Positions 1 through 5,913 of a stretch of DNA of 22,800 nucleotides are shown piece after piece. The stretch is from assembly GCA_035604685.1 (NCBI GenBank), contig DATNIB010000044.1, forward strand, positions 1 to 22,800, read 5' to 3'. This stretch comes from DATNIB01 sp035604685. Its GTDB lineage: Bacteria > Actinomycetota > Acidimicrobiia > Acidimicrobiales > RAAP-2. The notes under the pieces were generated by a model, which was given only the letters and a program-made list of their open reading frames with translations, was not told where the DNA came from and searched no databases. The position numbers and the translations under genes are program-made. Every line of letters starts with the position of its first letter. Positions within the stretch are counted from its first letter, which is position 1.

Positions 1-121
1 CCGGGAACGGCTCACTGGGCCCCCTGGCGAGCATCGCCTGCGCCTGCGGGCTGATGTGGGTGGGCATCGGGATGTCACGAGCCGGTACGTGCAGCACCGG
101 TCCGGTGTCGCTGACGGTCAT
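1..121 (-). CDS. alpha/beta hydrolase (esterase-like), 5' end only, runs off the left edge
   Basis: Reading the minus strand from an ATG at 121-119 gives about 40 codons before the window edge. The start is supported by AAGGAG six bases upstream. The visible N-terminus (MTVSDTGPVLHVPARDIPMP, then THISPQAQAML) resembles the leader of actinobacterial alpha/beta hydrolase-fold esterases, where a 'PARDIPxPTxxSPxAQAxL' stretch precedes the core fold. No catalytic motif lies inside the window, so the family call rests on this leader pattern alone and is an inference from memory. It is on the same strand as the P450, 381 bases downstream of the P450 stop. The frame has no stop in the visible part, so it is a truncated view and not evidently a pseudogene. 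Confidence 0.5.
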   Translation of the reverse strand, partial: MTVSDTGPVLHVPARDIPMPTHISPQAQAMLARGPSEPFP

Positions 122-502
122 GGGCGCTCCTTGGTCTGCCGCGGTCGCGGATGGTTCGGTCCGAAGGTCGGGTCGGGTGGGTCCATCGTCACCATGTGCT
201 CTTCCAGTCGCTCACGCACTCTCCCCACGAACACAGGCGCGGAACCTCTGCCACCACGGCCGGCGCGACGACGATCGGCCCTGGAGGTGGATGATCCACC
301 GATGGCTTTCCGAGGGCCTGGCCGGTACGTCTTGATCAAGTCGTAGCCTCCACCAATCAGCAGCGACCAAGGCTCACGCGCTACCGCGTCGCCGCGGCGC
401 TCGAGGCACTCCAGAGCAGCCGGGAGATCATCGCCAGGTCACTGTGGCCACGGCACTCGAGCGGCGACACCGACGGATCACCCGCCGGCAGTCGTAAACT
501 GG
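122..502. other. 381-base gap with no supported gene
   Basis: Between the P450 stop and the start of the left-edge hydrolase. Several short open frames exist on both strands, but none has a recognisable motif or a convincing ribosome-binding site. I see no tRNA-like fold and no strong terminator. The promoter for the left-edge hydrolase probably lies here on the minus strand, but no consensus boxes stand out. Confidence 0.5.
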
Positions 503-1723
503 TCAATCCCAAGCAAGCATCAGGTCCTTGACGTGGCGCAGCCCTGGGGGGTACTCCAACTGCTCGTGGCCCGGCTTGATGTGATAGTCGGGGATGCGGC
601 GGTGCCACTCACGCAAGGTGATGCGGAGCTCGCGCCGGGCCAGGTGGGAACCGAGGCATCGGTGCACGCCGCCGCCGAATGCGATGTGCGAGTTCTTCTT
701 TCGATCGAAGCGGACGTCAAACGCGTCCGGGCACTCCGCCGGATCGACATTGGCGGCCCCGTAGCTGACCACTACCGCGGTCCCCTCTCGCACCAGCTGG
801 CCATTGGGCAATTCGACGTCTTCGCGGGCGACTCGCGGGACGCCCGCTGGCACCGGCGATTCCCATCGAAGTAGCTCCTCCACGGCGGATGGGATCACCG
901 CCGGGTCGTCCGCGATCTGGCGGCGGTGGTCGGGGTTCCGGGCCAGGAACGCATAGAAACAGGTCAGCGAGTCGCTCACCGTGTCGAGGCCCGCGATCAA
1001 GAACAGATAGCAGATGTCGAGGATGTCCTCGTGGCTCAGCTTCTCGCCGTCCATTTCGACGGACAGGAAACGGGAGATGATGTCATTGGCGGGCTCGAAC
1101 TGGCGCAGCTCGACGAGGCCTGCGAAGTAGTCATAGATCTCCTGGCCGGTTCCGTTCATCACTGCCCGGCGCTTGTCGAGGTCAAGGCGGGCATCGGGGT
1201 CCAGCTTCTCGGGATGCAAGATGCCGTCTCGCAGACGGAGGAACATCGGCAGCTCGTCTTCGGGTAGGCCCATGAGGCCTAGGAAGACCGACGTCGGGAA
1301 CACGTCGGCGAACTCCTCGGAGAAGTTGCATTCTCTCCGGTCGATGAATGTGTCGATGAGGGCGTTGACCCGGCGGGTGATGTCCGCCTCCTGCTCGTCC
1401 ATCCGCTTTGGTGAGAACAGCGGATCGAGGAGCTTGCGGTAGCTGGCGTGCTGGGGCGGGTCGACGTTCAAAGGGATGAGCGGTCGCACATTGCCCAGGT
1501 TCATCTCGACGCGAGACGAGAAAAGTTCGTGGTGCCGAAGGACGAATTCGCTGTTGGCCCTGGAAAAGCTGATCGCGATGTGATCCATGGGTTGAACAAA
1601 GCCACCCTGCTCGATGAGCGCCTTGTAGTTCGGCTGGGGGGCGGCGAGATCCAGCATCGCCTGCATCCCGAGCTGCGAACGGGAGTTTTCCTCTGCGCCA
1701 GCGTCGGGATTGGTGTCGCTCAT
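503..1723 (-). CDS. cytochrome P450
   Basis: A 406-residue cytochrome P450, the usual length for a soluble bacterial CYP; it would insert one oxygen atom from O2 into a substrate using electrons from a ferredoxin/reductase pair. The I-helix oxygen-binding motif is at about 244-248 (AGLDT), the K-helix ExxR at 283-286 (ELLR), and the heme loop at 349-358 (FGGGVHRCLG) with Cys356 as the expected iron ligand. The segment around 86-107 (NVDPPQHASYRKLLDPLFSP) is the typical C-helix region. ATG at 1723 is chosen because GAGGGG lies five bases upstream; the frame stays open further upstream, but that stretch has no P450 character. No ferredoxin gene is adjacent. The divergent dehydrogenase and hydrolase suggest joint catabolism of a hydrophobic substrate. 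The substrate cannot be read from the sequence. Confidence 0.95.
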   Translation of the reverse strand: MSDTNPDAGAEENSRSQLGMQAMLDLAAPQPNYKALIEQGGFVQPMDHIAISFSRANSEFVLRHHELFSSRVEMNLGNVRPLIPLNVDPPQHASYRKLLDPLFSPKRMDEQEADITRRVNALIDTFIDRRECNFSEEFADVFPTSVFLGLMGLPEDELPMFLRLRDGILHPEKLDPDARLDLDKRRAVMNGTGQEIYDYFAGLVELRQFEPANDIISRFLSVEMDGEKLSHEDILDICYLFLIAGLDTVSDSLTCFYAFLARNPDHRRQIADDPAVIPSAVEELLRWESPVPAGVPRVAREDVELPNGQLVREGTAVVVSYGAANVDPAECPDAFDVRFDRKKNSHIAFGGGVHRCLGSHLARRELRITLREWHRRIPDYHIKPGHEQLEYPPGLRHVKDLMLAWD

Positions 1724-1753
1724 CGGTCCCCTCGTTCGCTCGGTGGACGAAGC

Positions 1754-1767
1754 GTACAGAACTGTAC
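1754..1767. promoter_or_regulatory. inverted repeat, candidate operator for the P450 gene
   Basis: GTACAG and CTGTAC are perfect inverted arms separated by AA. The site lies about 31 bases upstream of the P450 ATG, where a repressor would cover a promoter or early transcript. Compact palindromes in divergent regions are typical of TetR-, GntR- or MarR-type operators, but no regulator gene is visible in the window. The role is an inference. Confidence 0.35.
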
Positions 1768-1933
1768 CCCGCGGTAACACGAAATCGAGGCGTCGCCAGG
1801 CTACGTCCCGCCTATCCCCGCTCCTTCGATCCCGAGTCGGCCACACAACCTGCCCGACCGTGATCACGCGGACGTCGCAGGACCAAGGGACCACAAGGGC
1901 CAGCGCACTAGCTGATCGACCACTACTGGCGGA

Positions 1934-1939
1934 TAGCCT
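1934..1939 (+). promoter_or_regulatory. candidate -10 box for a leaderless transcript
   Basis: TAGCCT fits the actinobacterial TAnnnT -10 pattern. It lies six bases before a GTG codon, the spacing expected when transcription begins on the start codon itself. No good -35 is evident; CTGATC 16 bases upstream is a weak possibility. It could drive the dehydrogenase-hydrolase pair. Confidence 0.25.
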
Positions 1940-1945
1940 GACGCC

Positions 1946-2074
1946 GTGAGTCCGGTCAAGGACCCGACGCAGCGTCAGCGCGTCGGGGAACCGCACAGCG
2001 CAGCGCAAGACTCCCCCACCAAGCTCCACATCCCAAGTTGGAAAGGAACCTGCTCCGCATGCCCACCGCCTTAG
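1946..2074 (+). CDS. possible 42-codon leaderless upstream ORF overlapping the SDR start
   Basis: A GTG-initiated frame of 42 codons that begins six bases after a TAnnnT box and ends with TAG at 2072-2074, overlapping the first 16 bases of the dehydrogenase gene in another frame. The predicted peptide ends in TCSACPPP. Cysteine-rich leaderless leader ORFs acting as attenuators are known in mycobacteria; three terminal prolines could also slow ribosomes. It has no Shine-Dalgarno sequence and no homology I recognise, so it may be chance. Confidence 0.2.
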   Translation: MSPVKDPTQRQRVGEPHSAAQDSPTKLHIPSWKGTCSACPPP

Positions 2075-2892
2075 TCACAGGAGCGAGTCGCGGTATCGGA
2101 AAGGCCATTTCTGTGCACCTGGCAGCGGCGGGCTTCGATGTCGCGATCACCGCCCGGACCGGGTCAGAGGGCGAGGGGCGTGAGCACTCCTCCACACTCA
2201 GTCGTTCCGACACGACTCCGCTGCCCGGATCGCTCTCGACGACGGCCCAACTCGTGGAAGAGGCCGGTGCGCGGGCGCTCATCGTGCCGGCCGATCTCAC
2301 CGATCGCGCGTCGGTAGTCGCTGCAGCAGACGCCGTCGTCGCCGAGTGGGGGCCGGTAGATGTCCTGGTGAACAACGGGAGGTATATCGGACCCGGCCAC
2401 ATGGATCACCTGGTGGACACCCCCCTCGAACTACTGGACCTCCACCTGGAAGCCAATGTGATGGCGCCGTTGGCGCTGACCAAGCAGCTGCTGGCCGGCA
2501 TGCTCGATCGTGGTTCGGGGGTCATCGTCAATATCACCTCGGGCGCGGCCTACCACGACCCGCCGGCCGCCGCCGGAGAGGGTGGGTGGGGCCTCGGGTA
2601 TGCCATCAGCAAAGGGGCGCTGCACCGAATTGCCGGAATCTTGGCGCTGGAGCTCGGTCAACGGGGGATTCGCGCGTACAACGTCCAACCTGGATTCATC
2701 GCGACCGAACGGATGATCCAAGACATGGGCAACTTCGGATTCGACGCATCGGCCGGCGCGCCGCCAGATGTCGTCGGTGCGGTCGTCACCTGGCTGGTGA
2801 CAGACCCCGTAGCTTTTGAGCCGAACGGCCGAAACATCGAGGCCCAAGACGTGTGCCGGGAACTGCACCTGCTGCCCGGCTGGCCGGCCTGA
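2059..2892 (+). CDS. short-chain dehydrogenase/reductase (SDR family)
   Basis: A 277-residue classical SDR that would oxidise or reduce an alcohol/ketone pair with NAD(P)(H). The Rossmann motif TGASRGIG is at 7-14, an NNG variant of the NNAG motif at 105-107, the catalytic Ser at about 161 (NITSGA), and the YxxxK pair at Tyr181/Lys185 (YAISK), followed by the PG at 211-212. An insertion at about 36-62, rich in Ser, Thr and Glu, sits after the second beta strand and is longer than in the minimal fold. ATG 2059 is preferred over the in-frame TTG at 2038 because AAGGA at 2043-2047 can serve it and the Rossmann strand begins directly after it. It lies 13 bases upstream of the hydrolase gene, with which it probably forms an operon. 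Its substrate may be a product of the divergent P450; that link is inference. Confidence 0.93.
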   Translation: MPTALVTGASRGIGKAISVHLAAAGFDVAITARTGSEGEGREHSSTLSRSDTTPLPGSLSTTAQLVEEAGARALIVPADLTDRASVVAAADAVVAEWGPVDVLVNNGRYIGPGHMDHLVDTPLELLDLHLEANVMAPLALTKQLLAGMLDRGSGVIVNITSGAAYHDPPAAAGEGGWGLGYAISKGALHRIAGILALELGQRGIRAYNVQPGFIATERMIQDMGNFGFDASAGAPPDVVGAVVTWLVTDPVAFEPNGRNIEAQDVCRELHLLPGWPA

Positions 2893-2905
2893 CCCTGGTC
2901 GGCCG

Positions 2906-3634
2906 ATGGTGCTGGAGAAGTTCACCGACAACGAGGGCGTCAAGATCCGCTATCTCGACAACGATCCGACCCATCCGGTCGGTCTCCCGATCCTCTTCGC
3001 GACCGGGATCGTCGATTTCGCCGATGACTACGTCGAGACGCTGGAGTTCTTCGCCGACCGCCGGGTTCTGGTGGCGGACCTACGAGGCCGTGGCGGTAGC
3101 GACGCGCCACCCAGCGGCTACTCGGTCCTCGAGCAAGCCGGGGACCTGAGGTCGGTGTTGGAGGCCAACGACATCGGCCCATTTCACCTGATGACATTCT
3201 CGCGGGGGACGACTCCTGGCCTCGCGCTGGCGTTCCAACTCTCCGATCGCGTCCGGACTGTCTCGATCGGCGACTACCTTCCGGCTGAAGTCGCGCTCCC
3301 CTCCGAGTTCACCGAGCAGATGTGGACGGCTCGATGGCGGGGTCGTCCGAACTCGACCCGCGTGCGCCGCCACGTACTGGCAGGCATTCAAACCGCATCG
3401 CGGTCGCGCGAGTTCTGGAGCGAGCTGGCCGCCCTCGACGTGCCAGTGCTGGTGGGTCGGGGATCCCAGGGCGGGGTCATCGATGACGAACGTGCAGCCG
3501 CGTACCGCAATTCGGTGCCTGGCGCCGAGATCGTCACCATTCCCGGTTCCGGCCACGATCTGTTTCGGCCGTCCCGTACCGCCTACCCGAGTGCTGTGCT
3601 CGAGTTCATCTCCCGGCGGAGTCCCGGTAACTGA
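2906..3634 (+). CDS. alpha/beta hydrolase fold protein
   Basis: A 242-residue alpha/beta hydrolase, slightly short for the family (usually 260-300). The DLRGRGGSDAP stretch at 58-68 is the usual post-beta4 motif of the family. The nucleophile elbow is at about 97-101 (TFSRG) with Ser99; the first position is Thr instead of the standard Gly. The catalytic His is at 217 (GSGHDLF). The acid is less certain: the region before the His (GRGSQGGVIDDE) offers Asp193/Asp194. The cap domain is short. ATG 2906 is chosen because it begins 13 bases after the dehydrogenase stop; an in-frame upstream start at 2816 would overlap that gene and adds a Cys-rich stretch without fold character. It is likely cotranscribed with the SDR. 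It could be an esterase, lactonase or C-C hydrolase; the sequence does not decide. Confidence 0.88.
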   Translation: MVLEKFTDNEGVKIRYLDNDPTHPVGLPILFATGIVDFADDYVETLEFFADRRVLVADLRGRGGSDAPPSGYSVLEQAGDLRSVLEANDIGPFHLMTFSRGTTPGLALAFQLSDRVRTVSIGDYLPAEVALPSEFTEQMWTARWRGRPNSTRVRRHVLAGIQTASRSREFWSELAALDVPVLVGRGSQGGVIDDERAAAYRNSVPGAEIVTIPGSGHDLFRPSRTAYPSAVLEFISRRSPGN

Positions 3635-3742
3635 CGCCGGTCGGTGCCGCGCCGCGGGCTCGTGCCAGACGCGGACCCACGTGACCTCGGTCGGGTGTGC
3701 AACAGATAGCGGCATTCACCCACTCTTGGACCCGGATCTTGG

Positions 3743-4510
3743 CTACACGTGGTAGCCGTGGTCGGCCAGGACCTCGAGCTCGCCGGCCTCGGCCAACAGC
3801 CCGATCTCTTCGTCGCTGAGACCGCCCCGGGCAGCGATGAGGTCGGGTCGGCGTTCGAGCGTGCGCACGAGGGCGCGGGCCCGCCGCCAACGGGCGACCC
3901 GCCCGTGGTCCCCCGACCCGAGCACCTCGGGCACCGCCCAGCCCCGGAAGACCGCCGGCCTCGTGTACTGCGGGTACTCCAAGAGCCCGTCGGCGAAGCT
4001 CTCGTCCTCGGGCGACTGGGCGTTGCCGAGCACACCGGGGACGAGTCGCGCCACGGCCTCCAAGACGACCAGGGCGGCGACCTCGCCGCCCGAGAGCACC
4101 ACATCGCCGATCGACAGCTCGCCGTCGACCAGGTGGTCGGCCACCCGCTGGTCGACCCCCTCGTAGCGGCCGCACAGGAGCGAGAAGCCCCCCGCCAGGC
4201 CGGCCAGCTCCCGGGCGGCCGCCTGGTCGAACCGCCGGCCGGCCGGAGAGAGGAGGAACAGCGGCCGGGGCAGCCCCTCTTCGGCCTCGACGGCCTCGAC
4301 CGCCGCGAACAGCGGCTCGGCCATGAGCACCATCCCGGCGCCACCGCCGAACGGCGCGTCGTCGACCGAGCGGCGGGGGTCCCCGGCGCCCGACCGCAGG
4401 TCGCGGACGCGCAGGTCGAGTCGCTGCTCGGCCAGGGCCCGACCGAGCAGGCTGCCCCGGCTGAACCCCTCGATCAGCTCGGGGAAGATCGTGAACACGT
4501 CGACGCGCAC
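3743..4510 (-). CDS. trmD: tRNA (guanine-N1)-methyltransferase TrmD
   Basis: A 255-residue TrmD, full length, which methylates G37 of tRNAs with SAM to prevent +1 frameshifting. It is a cytoplasmic SPOUT enzyme that dimerises through its trefoil knot. The knot segment runs from about 111 to 143 (LLCGRYEGVDQRV, then LSIGDVVLSGGE). The N-terminal MRVDVFTIFPE, the DDAPFGGGAGM loop at 50-60 and the GLLEYPQYTRP stretch at 175-185 are all present. The start is GTG, one base after the rimM stop (TGA-G-GTG), which indicates translational coupling. It is the last gene of the minus-strand housekeeping run: rplS, which commonly follows trmD, is absent and the next genes point toward it. Confidence 0.97.
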   Translation of the reverse strand: MRVDVFTIFPELIEGFSRGSLLGRALAEQRLDLRVRDLRSGAGDPRRSVDDAPFGGGAGMVLMAEPLFAAVEAVEAEEGLPRPLFLLSPAGRRFDQAAARELAGLAGGFSLLCGRYEGVDQRVADHLVDGELSIGDVVLSGGEVAALVVLEAVARLVPGVLGNAQSPEDESFADGLLEYPQYTRPAVFRGWAVPEVLGSGDHGRVARWRRARALVRTLERRPDLIAARGGLSDEEIGLLAEAGELEVLADHGYHV

Positions 4511-4511
4511 C

Positions 4512-5006
4512 TCAGTCGACCAGACCGTCGGGCACGTCGACCACCACGGCCTCGTTGGGCCGGTGCTCGACGACGAAGCGGACCGGGACGAGCGCGCCCC
4601 CGGTCAGCACCAAGAGATCGCTGGCCGGGTTGGGTTCGACGTCCTCCACGCGCCCCAAGGCCCGGCCGTCGGTCGTGCGGACCTCGGCCCCCAGCAGCTC
4701 GTGCACCCAGAGGGCGCCCGCCACCTCGATCGGTTCGGCGAAGAGCACGGTCCCGCGGAGCGCCTCGGCCGCCGCCAGGCCGTCCACCCCGGCGAAGCGC
4801 ACCACGTAGCGCTGCCCGTGGCGCCGCGACGACGCCACCCGCACCACCCCGCCGTCGGTCACGAGCTCGGTGCCCGGGAAGAGACGGGTGGGCTGGTCGC
4901 TCCACAGGTCGACGACCGTCTCGCCGGCCAGGCCGTGGGGCTTGACGATCCGGCCCACCGAGAGCAGGCGCTCTCCCCCGGCCGCCGGCGGTGGGGCGTC
5001 GGTCAC
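4512..5006 (-). CDS. rimM: 16S rRNA processing protein RimM
   Basis: RimM binds ribosomal protein S19 and assists maturation of the 30S head domain. With a GTG start at 5006 the protein has 164 residues, normal for the family. The N-terminal RimM barrel begins at about residue 14 with LLSVGRIVKPHGLAGE, the family signature, and a PRC barrel follows from about 98 (ALWVHELLGAEV) to the end. The start is uncertain: an in-frame ATG at 5081 would add 25 residues and overlap khpA by 56 bases; GTG 5006 leaves 19 bases after the khpA stop but has only a weak ribosome-binding site. It sits in the standard rpsP-khpA-rimM-trmD order. Confidence 0.93.
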   Translation of the reverse strand: MTDAPPPAAGGERLLSVGRIVKPHGLAGETVVDLWSDQPTRLFPGTELVTDGGVVRVASSRRHGQRYVVRFAGVDGLAAAEALRGTVLFAEPIEVAGALWVHELLGAEVRTTDGRALGRVEDVEPNPASDLLVLTGGALVPVRFVVEHRPNEAVVVDVPDGLVD

Positions 5007-5025
5007 CGACGCCGGGCGTTCGAGC

Positions 5026-5439
5026 TCAGTCGTCGACGATGTCGACGCTGGTCTGGACGCCGTCGTGGGCGCCCGCCGCACCCACCAGCGCGCGGATCGC
5101 CTGCGCGGTGCGCCCGCGCCGGCCGATCACCCGGCCCATGTCCTCGGGCGCCACGTGGAGCCGCAGCCGGACGCTGCCCCGCCGCTCCTCGGTCTGGACC
5201 ACGACGGCGTCGGGCTCGTCGGAGAGGGCCTTCGCGATGTAGGTGAGCACCGAGGTCGGGGTGGAACCCTCGCTGCGGTTCCCCGCCATGTCGTCGTAGG
5301 AGGCCTCCGAGGAGACGGCGTTCACGTCACCGTCCTCGTAGACGTCCTCCTCTTCGACGTCGTCTTCGTCGTCGAACTCGTCGTCTTGGTCGTCGGCGAT
5401 CGTGTTGACGTCGCCCGACTCGTACTCGCCGGTCGTCAC
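5026..5439 (-). CDS. khpA: KH-domain RNA-binding protein KhpA with acidic N-terminal extension
   Basis: The last 87 or so residues (from MAGNRSEG) are a single KH domain of the KhpA type, with the GxxG loop in VIGRRGRTAQAIRALV; KhpA proteins bind RNA in the cytoplasm and are usually about 75-85 residues. The GTG at 5439 overlaps the rpsP stop by four bases (GTGA) and has GAGG upstream, giving 137 residues. This adds a roughly 50-residue strongly acidic segment holding two similar units, YESGDVNTI and YEDGDVNAV. An alternative ATG at 5289 would give the standard 87-residue form, with GGAGG 14 bases upstream. Both forms may be made. The position between rpsP and rimM is the usual one for this family. 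Confidence 0.88.
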   Translation of the reverse strand: MTTGEYESGDVNTIADDQDDEFDDEDDVEEEDVYEDGDVNAVSSEASYDDMAGNRSEGSTPTSVLTYIAKALSDEPDAVVVQTEERRGSVRLRLHVAPEDMGRVIGRRGRTAQAIRALVGAAGAHDGVQTSVDIVDD

Positions 5440-5720
5440 TTGGCCCTCGCCTCGCTGAAGGCGTCCCAGGCACCCGAGGCCTTGAGCAGCCGCTCCACCC
5501 GGTCCGTCGGCCGCGCGCCCTGGACCAGCCACCGCACGGCCTTGTCGTTGTCGATCTTGACCACGGCCTCGGGCTCGGCACGCGAGACGCCCCGCGGCGC
5601 GTAGGTGCCCAGGATCTCGAGGAACCGGCCGTCGCGCGGCGAGCGGCTGTCGGCCGCCACGACCCGGTAGGTCGGCTGCTTCTTCTTGCCCATCCGCACC
5701 AGGCGGAGCTTCACTGCCAC
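5436..5720 (-). CDS. rpsP: 30S ribosomal protein S16
   Basis: A 94-residue S16, a primary component of the 30S subunit. The N-terminus MAVKLRLVRMGKKKQPTYRV and the SPRDGRFLEILGTY stretch at 27-40 are the diagnostic family motifs. The start is GTG at 5720, with GAGGGG about nine bases upstream; it is the only start that gives the canonical N-terminus. The stop overlaps the khpA start by four bases. The 193 bases upstream, to the ffh stop, hold no other gene; they probably contain the promoter of the rpsP-khpA-rimM-trmD unit, although I see no strong consensus. Confidence 0.97.
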   Translation of the reverse strand: MAVKLRLVRMGKKKQPTYRVVAADSRSPRDGRFLEILGTYAPRGVSRAEPEAVVKIDNDKAVRWLVQGARPTDRVERLLKASGAWDAFSEARAK

Positions 5721-5913
5721 CGAATCGTTCCCCTCGTGGTTGTGTCGTCGGGGGCCGGCGCCGTCCGCCTGGCCCGAAGTGTCCGGGGCCCGAGCCGCCG
5801 GCCGGTTCCGCCGGGTCAGAGGTCGCTCCGCGGGCCCGATGGAGCGCGCCCACCATTCTTCCAGATCCGGGCGGCGGGGGGCCCATCCCGCCCGGCCGGG
5901 GGTGCCGGTCGCC

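Larger units (their letters stand above)
1724..2058. other. divergent intergenic region between P450 and SDR genes
   Basis: 335 bases separating the minus-strand P450 from the plus-strand dehydrogenase. It should hold both promoters. Two candidate signals are listed separately: a GTACAG-AA-CTGTAC inverted repeat at 1754-1767 and a TAGCCT box at 1934-1939 followed six bases later by a GTG that opens a 42-codon frame. No larger gene is supported here. Confidence 0.6.

Noticed and set aside
54..346. Short plus- and minus-strand open frames at the left edge
   Set aside because: No ribosome-binding site or motif; the minus-strand hydrolase start at 121 with AAGGAG explains the region better.
1724..2029. 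102-codon N-terminal extension of the P450 frame
   Set aside because: No P450-like sequence upstream of MSDTNP, and the ATG at 1723 has a good ribosome-binding site.
3635..3742. Possible tRNA or bidirectional terminator between the convergent genes
   Set aside because: I could not find a cloverleaf or a stem with a T-tract.
5340..5400. Repeated CGTC/GTCGTC triplets resembling a repeat array
   Set aside because: They encode the Asp/Glu-rich arm of KhpA; there is no spacer structure, so not CRISPR or a noncoding repeat.
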